Shown one piece after another: positions 7,261 to 15,878 of a DNA stretch of 64,000 nucleotides. The position numbers and the translations under genes were made by a program. Origin of the DNA: Olsenella_L sp051876355 (GTDB lineage: Bacteria; Actinomycetota; Coriobacteriia; Coriobacteriales; Atopobiaceae); assembly GCA_051876355.1 (NCBI GenBank), contig JBJEHU010000033.1, forward strand, positions 1 to 64,000, in the 5' to 3' direction. Numbering within the stretch: the first letter of the stretch is position 1; the number at the start of each line of letters is the position of its first letter. The notes below the pieces were generated by a model. That model was not told where the DNA came from. It saw nothing but the letters and a program-made list of their open reading frames with translations, and ran no database searches.

Positions 7261-8562
7261 GTGCAGACCAAACGTCCCTTCGTGACGAAGGATCAGCTCG
7301 AGGAGATAGCGAAGAGCTATCCGACACCGTTCTATATCTACGACGAGAAGGGGATCAGGGGCTGCGCCGAGCGCGTGAAGGCTGCCTTCTCGTGGAATCC
7401 GGGGTATCAGGAGTTCTTTGCTATCAAGGCAACGCCGAATCCGGTCCTCATCTTCATGCTCCATGAGTATGGCTTCGGCGTCGACTGCTCGAGCAGAGCC
7501 GAGCTCATGCTCGCTGAGGCCCTGGGCATCACCGGCCGCGATATCATGTTCAGCTCGAACGATACGCCGGAAGATGAGATGGCCTACGCCGTGAAGCTCG
7601 GTGCCGGCGTGAACCTCGACGATATCTCCCATATCGCGCTCCTGAAGAAGGTTTCTGACCCGCTGCCCGAGTTCGTGAGCCTCCGCTTCAATCCGGGCGG
7701 CGACTTCGCGTTCGCGAATGGCATCTTCGGCTCACCTGAAGATGCGAAGTTCGGCATGACCGAAGAGCAGATCTTCGAGGCCGTGCGAGAGCTCTCCGAG
7801 GCTGGCGTCAAGGAGTTCGGCCTCCATGCACTTCTGGCTTCGAACACGGTCACGAACGACTACTATCCGGCGCTTGCACGCCTCCTCTTCACGCTTGCCG
7901 TGAAGCTCAAGAAGTCATTCGGCGTGAAGATCTCGCTCGTGAACCTTTCGGGCGGCGTCGGCATCCCGTACAAGCCCGAGGAGGAGCCGAACGATATTGC
8001 CCTCATCGGGAAGCGCGTGCACGAGGCATATGACGAGATTCTCGTGCCGGAAGGCATGGGAGATGTGGCCGTCGCGACCGAGCTGGGCCGCTTCATGATC
8101 GGTCCCTATGCAGGCCTTGTGACGCGGGTGCTGCACCTCAAGCACATCTACGACGACTATGTGGGCGTCGATGCCTGCGCTGCGAACCTCATGCGCCCGA
8201 TGCTCTATGGGGCCTACCACCACATCACGGTCATGGGGAAAGAGGATGTGCCGGCAACAGAGCGCTATAGCGTGACCGGCATGCTCTGCGAGAACTCCGA
8301 CCGCTTCGCGACGGACCGTGCGCTGCCGCCAGTCGAGGTCGGCGACCTCCTCTTCATCCACGATGTGGGCGCCCACGGCCATTCGATGGGATACAACTAC
8401 AATGGCCGCCTGCGCTCGGCAGAGCTTCTGCTCAAGGAAGACGGGAGCGTGCAGCTCATCAGGCGTGCCGAGACGCCGCTCGACTACTTCGCGACGCTCG
8501 ACGTGCTGCCGATCTATCAGAAGCTCGAAGCCATCGAGCGCCGGCAGGACGCCGAAGAATAG
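7261..8562 (+). CDS. lysA: diaminopimelate decarboxylase
   Basis: A 433-residue alanine-racemase-fold PLP decarboxylase that converts meso-diaminopimelate to lysine. The PLP lysine is in FFAIKATPNP (residues about 50-60), followed by GVDCSSRAELML, the substrate loop CENSDRFA, and the late VHDVGAHGHSMGYNYNG motif. The segment where classical LysA has GLHCHIGSQ reads GLHALLASNTVTNDYY, the variant subgroup with an extended loop. Start is GTG at 7261 because GGGAGG lies 6 bases before it; a TTG at 7231 has no such site. It is followed 26 bases later by dapH and probably cotranscribed. Confidence 0.88.
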   Translation: MQTKRPFVTKDQLEEIAKSYPTPFYIYDEKGIRGCAERVKAAFSWNPGYQEFFAIKATPNPVLIFMLHEYGFGVDCSSRAELMLAEALGITGRDIMFSSNDTPEDEMAYAVKLGAGVNLDDISHIALLKKVSDPLPEFVSLRFNPGGDFAFANGIFGSPEDAKFGMTEEQIFEAVRELSEAGVKEFGLHALLASNTVTNDYYPALARLLFTLAVKLKKSFGVKISLVNLSGGVGIPYKPEEEPNDIALIGKRVHEAYDEILVPEGMGDVAVATELGRFMIGPYAGLVTRVLHLKHIYDDYVGVDACAANLMRPMLYGAYHHITVMGKEDVPATERYSVTGMLCENSDRFATDRALPPVEVGDLLFIHDVGAHGHSMGYNYNGRLRSAELLLKEDGSVQLIRRAETPLDYFATLDVLPIYQKLEAIERRQDAEE

Positions 8563-8588
8563 GGAGAACTGACAGGGAAGGAGCGTCC

Positions 8589-9299
8589 ATGGACGCACAG
8601 GAAATCATCGACTACATCGCTACAGCCCCGAAGAAGACGCCCGTGAAGCTCTATGTGAAGCTTGCGCCCGAGGCTGAGATGGACTGGCTCGACTGGGGCG
8701 ACAGCAAGGTCTTCGATGCCGGCCAGACCGCCATCATCTTCGGCGACTGGGCAGAGCTTGCTCCGATCGTCGAGGAGCACGCAGAGGAGATCGAGGACAT
8801 CGAGATCGAGTGCGACCGCAGGAATTCCGGCGTCGCCCTCCTCGATGTGAAGGGCGTGAATGCCCGTATCGAGCCGGGTGCCATCATCCGCGAGAAGGTC
8901 GAGATCGGCAACAATGCCGTCATCATGATGGGCGCCATCATCAACATCGGCGCGGTCGTCGGCGACGGCACGATGATCGATATGGGTGCCGTCCTGGGCG
9001 GACGTGCCATCGTCGGTGCCCACTGCCACATCGGTGCCGGCACCGTGCTGGCAGGCGTCGTCGAGCCGGCATCTGCCACCCCCGTCATCATCGACGACAA
9101 CGTGATGATCGGCGCGAATGCCGTCGTAATCGAAGGCGTCCATGTCGGCGAAGGTGCGGTCGTCGCTGCCGGTGCCGTCGTGATCGAGGATGTTCCGGCA
9201 GGAGCTGTCGTGGCAGGATGCCCTGCCAAGGTCATCAAGATGAAGGACGAGAAGACGGAGGGCAAGACGGCGCTCGTCGATGCGCTGAGGACGCTCTAG
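8589..9299 (+). CDS. dapH: 2,3,4,5-tetrahydropyridine-2,6-dicarboxylate N-acetyltransferase
   Basis: A 236-residue left-handed beta-helix acyltransferase. The N-terminal domain (residues 1-90) matches DapH proteins, including TPVKLYVK. Residues 95-215 are hexapeptide repeats such as VEIGNNAVIMMGAIINIGAVVGDGTMIDMGAVLGGRA (split over several coils), ending in AGCPAKVIK. The enzyme acetylates tetrahydrodipicolinate with acetyl-CoA, committing flux to the acetylase branch. AAGGAG precedes the ATG. Gene order lysA-dapH, with patA and a deacetylase nearby, gives almost the whole branch in one place. Confidence 0.92.
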   Translation: MDAQEIIDYIATAPKKTPVKLYVKLAPEAEMDWLDWGDSKVFDAGQTAIIFGDWAELAPIVEEHAEEIEDIEIECDRRNSGVALLDVKGVNARIEPGAIIREKVEIGNNAVIMMGAIINIGAVVGDGTMIDMGAVLGGRAIVGAHCHIGAGTVLAGVVEPASATPVIIDDNVMIGANAVVIEGVHVGEGAVVAAGAVVIEDVPAGAVVAGCPAKVIKMKDEKTEGKTALVDALRTL

Positions 9300-9326
9300 T
9301 CATAGAACAGAGAAGAGATACAAGAA

Positions 9327-9359
9327 AAGCGCTCCCGGAGGAATCCTCCAGGAGCGCTT
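9327..9359. terminator. bidirectional terminator
   Basis: AAGCGCTCC (9327-9335) pairs with GGAGCGCTT (9351-9359), with an inner GGAGGA/TCCTCC stem. On the minus strand it is followed by TTTTC, so it also serves the convergent aminopeptidase gene. Confidence 0.8.
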
Positions 9360-9381
9360 CTTCGTGGAGGTAGCGCGGATG

Positions 9382-10773
9382 CTACTCGGTCTTCAGGAAG
9401 GCCTCATAGCCCTTGAAGGCATTGAAGACATCGATCTTCGATGTTGCCTCCCAGGGCGCATGCATCGAGAGCACGGGGACGCCGCAGTCGACGACGTCCA
9501 TATCGTACTTTGCGAGGATATAGGCAATCGTGCCGCCGCCACCGGCGTTCACGCGGCCGAGCTCTGCGGTCTGCCACTTGACGTTGGCCGCGTCCATCGT
9601 CTGCCTGACCTGGGCCAGGTACTCGGCATCAGCATCGTTCGAGCCGGACTTGCCGCGGGCTCCCGTGTACTTGTTGAACGTGAGGCCGCGTCCCAGGAAG
9701 CAGGAGTTCTTCGTCTCGAAGACGGAAGCGAAGTTCGGGTCATATCCTGCCGAGACATCGCTCGAGAGCATGCGGGAGTTCCTGAGGCAGCGCCTGAGCG
9801 CAAGCGGGGACGTCTCGCCGGCGAGGGCAAGCACCTCGGCAATCGTGTCCTCGAAGAAGCTGCTCGTCATTCCTGTAGCGCCGACAGAGCCGATTTCCTC
9901 CTTGTCGACAAGAAGCGTCACGGCCGTGCGTGCAGGCGTCGGATTCTCGAGCTGTGCCACGAGCGAAGGATAGCTGCAGACGCGGTCGTCCTGGCCATAG
10001 GCCAAGATCATCGAGCGGTCGAAGCCAAGGTCGCGTGCGGCGCCTGCCGGCACGACCTCGAGCTCGGCGGAGAGGAAGTCCTCTTCCTCTATGCCATAGC
10101 GCTCCTTGAGGATGGAACGGATATGTGCGGCAACCGGATCCTTCTCGTCATTCTTATCGTCGAGCACGAGCGGCTCGTTGCCGACGAGGATGTCGAGCAC
10201 CTCTCCGTCCACTGCCTCTGCTGCGGTCTTTGCCATCTGGTCCTTTGCAAGGTGGGGGAGCAGGTCGGTCACGCAGAAGACGGGATCGGCCGGATCCTCG
10301 CCGAGCGCGATCTCTGCCTTCGTGCCGTCCTTCTTGCAGACGACGCCGTGGAGGGCAAGCGGAAGCGCCGTCCACTGGTAGGTCTTGATGCCACCGTAGT
10401 AGTGCGTATCGAGATAGGCTAGCCCGTTCTTTTCCTCGAGCGGGTTCTGCTTCACATCGAGACGGGGCGAGTCGATGTGGGCGCCGAGGATGTTGAGGCC
10501 TTCCTCGAGCGGCTTCGTGCCGACCTCGAGGAGCAGCAGCGTCTTGCCATGGTTCGTGGCATAGACCTTGTCGCCGGCCTTGAGCGCAGTCCCGTTGTCG
10601 ATGAGGGAAGAAAGCGGGCGGTAGCCCTTCTCCTCTGCAAGCGCGACGGCTGCAGCGCAGCACTCGCGCTCCGTCTTGTTCTGGCTGATGAAGCTCTTGT
10701 ATCCCTCGCAGAAGCGCTGTGCGCTCTCGCGCTCGTCCTGCGTCGATTCCTTCCAGGCATTCGGACGTTCCAT
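9382..10773 (-). CDS. M18 family aminopeptidase
   Basis: A 463-residue zinc aminopeptidase of the M18 family (aspartyl aminopeptidase/ApeB-like). Metal and catalytic signatures include NILGAHIDSPRLDVKQNP, the YGGIKTYQW substrate segment, DKEEIGSVGATGM and the C-terminal VLSMHAPWEATSKID. It trims N-terminal residues from cytosolic peptides. I chose ATG at 10773 (protein MERPNAWKE), with AGAGG 5 bases upstream, over the longer frame starting at 10818. It faces dapH across a shared terminator and is not obviously part of the lysine pathway. Confidence 0.88.
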   Translation of the reverse strand: MERPNAWKESTQDERESAQRFCEGYKSFISQNKTERECCAAAVALAEEKGYRPLSSLIDNGTALKAGDKVYATNHGKTLLLLEVGTKPLEEGLNILGAHIDSPRLDVKQNPLEEKNGLAYLDTHYYGGIKTYQWTALPLALHGVVCKKDGTKAEIALGEDPADPVFCVTDLLPHLAKDQMAKTAAEAVDGEVLDILVGNEPLVLDDKNDEKDPVAAHIRSILKERYGIEEEDFLSAELEVVPAGAARDLGFDRSMILAYGQDDRVCSYPSLVAQLENPTPARTAVTLLVDKEEIGSVGATGMTSSFFEDTIAEVLALAGETSPLALRRCLRNSRMLSSDVSAGYDPNFASVFETKNSCFLGRGLTFNKYTGARGKSGSNDADAEYLAQVRQTMDAANVKWQTAELGRVNAGGGGTIAYILAKYDMDVVDCGVPVLSMHAPWEATSKIDVFNAFKGYEAFLKTE

Positions 10774-10854
10774 GAAGCCTCTTTCCGGTCGATGATTGCT
10801 TATAAAAACTGCATCCATTGTGCCACAGGAATCAGACAGGCCATACTGCGCACA

Positions 10855-10885
10855 GAAAAGGGCCGCATCCGTGAAGATGCGGCCC
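10855..10885 (-). terminator. terminator of the Ser/Thr-rich membrane protein gene
   Basis: GGGCCGCATC and GATGCGGCCC form a perfect 10-bp stem with a 6-base loop. On the minus strand it is followed by TTTTCTG, a standard intrinsic terminator. Confidence 0.85.
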
Positions 10886-10910
10886 GCTGCATGCCTCTTG
10901 TAGGCTGGAG

Positions 10911-12391
10911 CTATGAGTTCGTGGAGCTTGTCGTCGTGGAAGATGTCGTCGTGCCCGTGCCGGACGTGCTGCCCGAGGTCTTCGAGCTGTCCGTCGAGCT
11001 GGAATCGGAGCTTGTGCCCGAATTCGAGGAGCTGCTCTTGCCGGAGTCGGAAGAGCTGTTAGAGCTCGAGGAGTTCGAGGATGTGCCGGAGTTCGAGCTC
11101 GAGGAGTTCGACGTGCCGGNNNNNNNNNNNNNNNNNNNNNNNNNNNNNNNNNNNNNNNNNNNNNNNNNNNNNNNNNNNNNNNNNNNNNNNNNNNNNNNNN
11201 NNNNNNNNNNNNNNNNNNNCTCGAGGAGTTCGAGGATGTGCCGGAGTTCGAGCTCGAGGAGTTCGACGTGCCGGAGTTGGAGCTCGATGAATTGGAGCTC
11301 GAGGAGTTCGAGGACGTGCCGGAGTTCGAGCTCGAGGAGCTCGACGTGCCGGTCGAGGATGTCCCTGTGCCCGACGTGGAGCCCGTGTCAGAGGAGCTCT
11401 CGTCCGTATCGGTCGACGTCGTGCCTGTCGTCGAGGACGTCGTGCCGGTGCCCGTGCCCGAGGTCTTGGAAGAAGAGGTGGCGTTCTTGTCGGAAGACGT
11501 CGTGTCCGTCTTCTTGTCGTCCGTCTTCGTGCTGTCGGCCGTGTCTGCGGTTTCTTCCTGCTTTGCCGGCGCCGCGAAGTTTGTCTTCGTGCCGAGGCCG
11601 TTTCCTGCCGTCGCGACATTGATCACGGCTGCAGCGATGCCGACAGCGGCAAGGGCGGCGACGCAGGTCACAGCGATTGCGATGCGCTTCTGGCGCTTGC
11701 GCTGGGAATCTGCCGCCTTCAGCATGGAGTCGGAGGCGATACGCTGGCCGTCAGGACCGATCTCGTAGCTGTCGAGCTCGGAGGAGTCCATGACGCCCTC
11801 GATCTGCTCCTCGCCGCCATCCTTCAGGCTCTTGAGCTTGTCTGCAGAGCGGGAGAGGATGTTCTTGTAGACCGAGGTCGCGACAGCCGAGGCGGCAGCG
11901 CCGAGGCCGACGCCGATGATGGAACCGGCGATGCCGATCTGGGAGGAGAGCAAGGTGGAGGTGACAGCTGCAAGCGCCGTAGCGGTCACCTGCGCGAACG
12001 AGATGTCGCTGAACATGCCTTTCTTCTCGCCGTTGCCATCCCCATTGCCGTCTGAGCCGTTCTGCGGAGCCTGCCCATAGGGGCTCTGGGAGATATTCTG
12101 CGTCGCCTGGACGCCGTAGGGGTTCTGAGAAGCGAAGTTCTGCGTTGCACCATAAGGCGACTGGTACTGCTGCTGTCTCTGTGCCGTGCGGATGCGGGCT
12201 GCCTGGGCGCCGGGCGCCACGACGGTCGCGTCGGCGTCCTTGTGCTCGGGGAACATCTCGTGCAGGGCTGGAGCATCCGTCATCGTTGCCTGCTGGGTCT
12301 GGTCGCTCTCGCTATATATCTGTGTTGCATCGGAAGATCCGTAGGCCTTGGGGTTGTAGACCTGCGTCTTGCCATTGTCTTCATACGTCAT
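10911..12391 (-). CDS. Ser/Thr-rich membrane protein, sequence gap inside
   Basis: I do not recognise a family. The N-terminus (MTYEDNGKTQVYNPKAYG) holds two TQ[VI]Y motifs, followed by a Gln-rich region with repeated SPYG or NPYG steps. A hydrophobic block around residues 130-175 (FAQVTATALAAVTSTLL...GVGLGAAASAV) precedes a clear transmembrane segment near residues 235-260 (RIAIAVTCVAALAAVGIAAAVI). The rest is a low-complexity Ser/Thr/Gly/Asn tail with NSGTSSNSS-type repeats, probably outside the cell. 100 N interrupt the tail. The same repeat frame resumes after the gap and ends at TAG, 10913-10911, so the gene is intact and only its true length is unknown. GGAGG lies about 10 bases before the ATG at 12391. 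Confidence 0.75.
11120..11219. other. assembly gap (100 N)
   Basis: Exactly 100 N interrupt the repetitive Ser/Asn-rich tail. The flanks are near-identical repeats, so the gap is most likely a collapsed or unresolved tandem repeat. 100 is a conventional placeholder length and shifts the apparent reading frame. Confidence 0.95.
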
Positions 12392-12741
12392 CCGGATATG
12401 CCTCCAAAGTGTAGGCTCCATGGGACAAAGCGTCTGCTGGCTTTTCGGAGCGTTCAGTATAGCGGCGCCGTGTGACAAAAAAGTAGGCAGAAGGCAGGCG
12501 TGCCCCGACTCTCTACAGGCGCTCTATGAAAGCGTCAGCAAATCTTGACAAAGCAGAAGCTGACCTGCGAATCTTCCATGCATAAGTAAAGCTTCTTTAT
12601 GCTTGGGCAGGACTTCCGGGTGCACGTTCGCCGCCTTCTGGCGAAATCTTATGCAGTATTGACTGAAGCGCATGAAACGTGGGCCAAAGCGGTAAAATCT
12701 GGATTGTCCAGTGTTTGCAGCTCTGTCAAACGGAGGTAACA
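12392..12741. promoter_or_regulatory. divergent regulatory region, membrane protein and fba
   Basis: For the minus-strand gene a TATACT -10 lies at 12461-12456. For fba a TAAAAT -10 lies at 12693-12698, followed by GGAGG before the ATG. A TTGACA occurs at 12545-12550 without a matching -10. A short imperfect inverted repeat CATAA...TTATG lies near 12580-12600. Nothing else is recognisable. Confidence 0.4.
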
Positions 12742-13614
12742 ATGCTTGTCAATGCAACGCACATGCTCCAGTCCGCCGAGAAGGGCCACTACGGCCTTGG
12801 TGCTTTCAACACCAACAACCTCGAGTGGGCCCAGGCAATCCTGACCGCAGCTGAGGAGGAGCAGTCCCCGCTGATTATCCAGTGCTCCATGGGTGCAGCC
12901 AAGTACCAGGGTGGCTACGACGTCGTCGCAGCAATCGTGAACCACCTTGTCAAGAACATGAACATCACGGTTCCTGTTGCCCTTCACCTTGACCACGGCA
13001 CCTATGAGGCCTGCTTCCAGGCAATGGACGCTGGCTTCACCTCCATCATGTACGATGGCTCCCACGAGGAGACCTTCGACATCAACGTCGAGCACACGAC
13101 CGAGCTCGTGAAGCTTGCCCACCAGAAGGGCATCTCCATCGAGGCTGAGGTCGGCGGCATCGGCGGCACCGAGGACGGCGTCACCGGCATGGGCGAGATT
13201 GCAGATCCTGAGGAGTGCAAGGTCATCGCTGACCTCGGCGTCGACTTCCTCGCCTGCGGCATCGGCAACATCCACGGCCTCTATCCTGCAAACTGGAAGG
13301 GCCTGCAGTTCGACGCTCTCGCAGCCATCAAGGAGAAGGTCGGCGATCTTCCGCTCGTCCTTCACGGCGGCACGGGCATCCCTGTCGACCAGGTCAAGAA
13401 GGCCATCTCCCTCGGCGTCTCCAAGGTCAATGTCAATACTGACCTTCAGGTCGTCTTCGCTGAGGCTACCCGCAAGTACATCGAGGCTGGCAAGGATCAG
13501 CAGGGCAAGGGCTACGATCCGCGCAAGCTCCTCGCACCGGGCAAGCAGGCCGTCATCGACCGCACCAAGGAGCTCATGGAGGAGTTCGGTTCTGTGGGCA
13601 AGGGCTGGGAGTAA
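12742..13614 (+). CDS. fba: class II fructose-bisphosphate aldolase
   Basis: A 290-residue class II aldolase that interconverts fructose 1,6-bisphosphate with glyceraldehyde-3-phosphate and dihydroxyacetone phosphate. Zinc ligands appear in HLDHGTYE (around residue 82-86), EAEVGGIGG and LHGGTGIP, with the late NVNTDLQ phosphate-binding segment. Start at 12742 has CGGAGG 6 bases upstream. Monocistronic, with a strong terminator behind. Smooth preferred-codon use suggests a highly expressed glycolytic gene. Tagatose-bisphosphate aldolases share the fold but central-glycolysis use is more likely. Confidence 0.92.
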   Translation: MLVNATHMLQSAEKGHYGLGAFNTNNLEWAQAILTAAEEEQSPLIIQCSMGAAKYQGGYDVVAAIVNHLVKNMNITVPVALHLDHGTYEACFQAMDAGFTSIMYDGSHEETFDINVEHTTELVKLAHQKGISIEAEVGGIGGTEDGVTGMGEIADPEECKVIADLGVDFLACGIGNIHGLYPANWKGLQFDALAAIKEKVGDLPLVLHGGTGIPVDQVKKAISLGVSKVNVNTDLQVVFAEATRKYIEAGKDQQGKGYDPRKLLAPGKQAVIDRTKELMEEFGSVGKGWE

Positions 13615-13642
13615 GTCTCATCCCATCTGTTCTCTGAACGAG

Positions 13643-13672
13643 AAGGGGCTGCGCTTCGCGCGGCCCCTTTTT
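13643..13672 (+). terminator. fba terminator
   Basis: AAGGGGCTGCGC and GCGCGGCCCCTT pair around a TTC loop and run into TTTTT. A classic intrinsic terminator. Confidence 0.9.
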
Positions 13673-13759
13673 CATGTCTGAAAGACATTTTCAGGGACAT
13701 CGAGATATGTCGGGGGATTCCTTGAATTGAAGGGCGGGGGTTCCATCAGAAACCGATAC

Positions 13760-13768
13760 TGCTAAACT
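13760..13768 (+). promoter_or_regulatory. putative extended -10 of the NlpC/P60 gene
   Basis: TGCTAAACT fits TGnTAnnnT and lies 66 bases before the start codon. No good -35. Confidence 0.4.
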
Positions 13769-13834
13769 GGAGAGCGTTAGTCTATGCCCGAAGAGCATCC
13801 AGCTCTTTGGCACGATATGACCGAAAGGGGCTTT

Positions 13835-15133
13835 ATGACGCGCAGAAAGACCGTTGCTTTTGCAATCGCTTCCGTGCTGACGTTCGGCGGTACCCTCGGG
13901 GCAATCTCGGTTCCTGCCCTTGCCGAAGACTCGGCGACGCTGCAGACGCAGCTCGATGAGGCGAACTCCCAGCTTTCGCAGATGGGCTATCAGCTGGCAT
14001 CTGCACAGGAGGATCTCAACAACACGGTCGTCCAGCTGAACGACACGCAGTCCAAGATCGACCAGCTCAACTCCGATATCGCTTCCAAGCAGGAGGAGCT
14101 TTCCCAGGCTCAGGCCACGCTCGGCAAGCGAGTCTCCGCGAACTACAAGACGGGTGGCGTCAACCTCGTCTCCCTCGTGCTCGACTCCGACAGCTTCGAG
14201 GATCTCTTCTCCCGCATCTACTATGCTGACAAGGTCGCAGAGTCCGATGCGAATGCAATCAGCCAGGTGAAGACGCTCCAGAACGAGCTCAAGGACCAGC
14301 AGTCCGAGCTCGAGGCCCAGAAGAGCCAGCAGGAGTCGCTCGTGGCCCAGAAGTCTTCCCAGACCGAGTCCCTGCAGTCGCAGATCTCCGACCAGCAGGC
14401 CTACGTCGCGAGCCTTTCTGACGAAGTGAAGGCAGCGGTCCAGGAAGAGGCCGATGCCCAGGCTGCTGCAGCGCAGCAGACGGCTGCCAACGCCAGCGCG
14501 AATGCATCCGACCTCGCCCAGGCTGCTCTCGATTCCACGTCGAGCAACACATCGTCCGGCACCACGACGACGGACAATGGCGGAAGCTCTGACAGTGGCA
14601 CAACCGATAACGGTGGTTCGAGCAGCGACAATAGCAACAGCGGCAACAGCAGCAGCAATGACAGCTCGGACGACTATACGCCGTCTACCCCGTCCACGCC
14701 TTCCACGCCGTCGACCCCGAGCACGCCTTCGACTCCGTCCACGCCTTCGACGCCGTCGAACAACGATAGCTCCACGACGACGAGCGGCCTCACGAGCGCC
14801 CAGCGCTCCGCAATCCTGAGCGTCGCCTATGGCGCACTCGGCACGCCGTATGTGTGGGGCGGCGCTTCCGCTTCCGGCTATGACTGCTCCGGCCTCACGA
14901 TGGTCGCCTATGCAGCTGCCGGCATCTCGCTGCCGCACTCCTCCGACGCACAGATGGCATACTTCACGTCCATCCCGCTGTCCCAGGCACAGGCAGGAGA
15001 CCTGATCTGGTACTCCGGCCATGTCGGCATCTATGTCGGCAACAACACAATCCTGCACGCGCCGTATCCTGGCGTCTATGTCAGGACCGAGGCGGTCTGG
15101 TCCGGCTACATTATGGTCGGCACCTACCGCTAG
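13835..15133 (+). CDS. secreted NlpC/P60 peptidoglycan hydrolase with coiled coil
   Basis: A 432-residue exported protein. Residues 1-30 are a Sec signal peptide (MTRRKTVAFAIASVL...ALAED). Residues 30-210 form a long coiled coil rich in Gln, Glu, Ser and Leu, resembling FtsX-activated hydrolases such as PcsB and RipC-like proteins. A Ser/Gly/Asn linker and a run of about eight STP repeats follow (residues 290-315). The C-terminal NlpC/P60 domain has the catalytic Cys in YDCSGLTMVAYAAAG, the His in GHVGIYVG, and a later polar residue. It should cleave peptidoglycan stem peptides at division. AAAGGGG precedes the ATG. Confidence 0.9.
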   Translation: MTRRKTVAFAIASVLTFGGTLGAISVPALAEDSATLQTQLDEANSQLSQMGYQLASAQEDLNNTVVQLNDTQSKIDQLNSDIASKQEELSQAQATLGKRVSANYKTGGVNLVSLVLDSDSFEDLFSRIYYADKVAESDANAISQVKTLQNELKDQQSELEAQKSQQESLVAQKSSQTESLQSQISDQQAYVASLSDEVKAAVQEEADAQAAAAQQTAANASANASDLAQAALDSTSSNTSSGTTTTDNGGSSDSGTTDNGGSSSDNSNSGNSSSNDSSDDYTPSTPSTPSTPSTPSTPSTPSTPSTPSNNDSSTTTSGLTSAQRSAILSVAYGALGTPYVWGGASASGYDCSGLTMVAYAAAGISLPHSSDAQMAYFTSIPLSQAQAGDLIWYSGHVGIYVGNNTILHAPYPGVYVRTEAVWSGYIMVGTYR

Positions 15134-15154
15134 TTCGTTCGTACAGATACGCGC

Positions 15155-15190
15155 AAGGCACGGAAGGGCATCTGCTCTCCCGTGCCTTTT
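15155..15190 (+). terminator. NlpC/P60 gene terminator
   Basis: GGCACGG (15157-15163) pairs with CCGTGCC (15180-15186) and is followed by TTTTCTT. Confidence 0.8.
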
Positions 15191-15318
15191 CTTGTACGCA
15201 GAAGGAGGTCCGTGACTAGGAGTGCACCAGAAGCTATGGGATATATGCAGGAGGCTCTGAGAGCGGCTGAGAGCAGGGCTTTTCGCTTGGATGGGTGAGA
15301 TTGCTATATTGATAGCAG

Positions 15319-15348
15319 AAGGGCCCAGAGCGTTAGCTCTGGGCCCTT
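15319..15348. terminator. terminator of the suf operon
   Basis: AAGGGCCCAGAGC and GCTCTGGGCCCTT form a perfect 13-bp stem with a GTTA loop, 25 bases beyond the rrf2 stop. No strong T-run follows on the minus strand. Confidence 0.7.
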
Positions 15349-15372
15349 GCCTGTCTTGTGAGATGCAAAGAG

Positions 15373-15876
15373 CTACTTGTCCTTGCCCTTCTTTGCGTCG
15401 CGCTCTTCGAGCTTCTCCTCCGCTTCGCGCAGTGCCAGCTCTTCAGGCGTGAGCTTCGTGAATCCTGCCGAGAGCGTGATATCGCGGAGCGTCTTCGAGT
15501 CGAGATACTCCGATGTCACCTTGCCGAGGTCGCGATAGATCATGACGGTAGGGCAGTCCTTCAGGTGACTGCAGATGTCGCCTGTGCTGCAGTCGAGGCA
15601 GGCGACAGGGGCGAGCGAGCCTTCGGCTGCACGCAGGATCTCGCCGAGCGTGTAGTCCTCGGGCTTCCTCGTGAGACGGTAGCCGCCTCCCTTGCCGCGC
15701 TGGCTCTCGACGTATCCCGCCTTGTGCATGAGGGCAATGACCTGCTCGAGGTACTTCCTCGAGATACCCTGGCGCCTCGAGACATCGCCGAGAGAGACCC
15801 ACCCGTCATGCGTGGCAAGATCTGCCATCGCACGCAGGGCGTAGCGGCCTTTGGTGGAAAACATGTTCCCGGCCAT
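15373..15876 (-). CDS. Rrf2 family transcriptional regulator (SufR/IscR-like)
   Basis: A 167-residue winged-helix regulator. The Rrf2 domain runs from KGRYALRAMADLA through the recognition region ISRKYLEQVIALMHKAGYV to the wing RGKGGGYRL. Cysteines at 93, 96, 102 and 108 (CLDC...C...C) could ligate an iron-sulfur cluster and sense cluster status. Start ATG at 15876 lies 2 bases after the sufU stop with AAGGA upstream. It is the last, not the first, gene of the suf operon, so it probably feeds back on the operon promoter 5 kb away. The C-terminal tail is charged. Confidence 0.87.
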   Translation of the reverse strand: MAGNMFSTKGRYALRAMADLATHDGWVSLGDVSRRQGISRKYLEQVIALMHKAGYVESQRGKGGGYRLTRKPEDYTLGEILRAAEGSLAPVACLDCSTGDICSHLKDCPTVMIYRDLGKVTSEYLDSKTLRDITLSAGFTKLTPEELALREAEEKLEERDAKKGKDK

Positions 15877-15878
15877 GA

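Noticed and set aside
10832..11119. Arg/Pro-rich continuation of the Ser-rich protein across the gap
   Set aside because: It arises only from the arbitrary gap length; the Ser-rich frame continues after a one-base shift and ends at 10911.
14680..14770. STP codon repeat as a possible CRISPR array
   Set aside because: The short repeats have no spacers and encode the linker of the NlpC/P60 protein.
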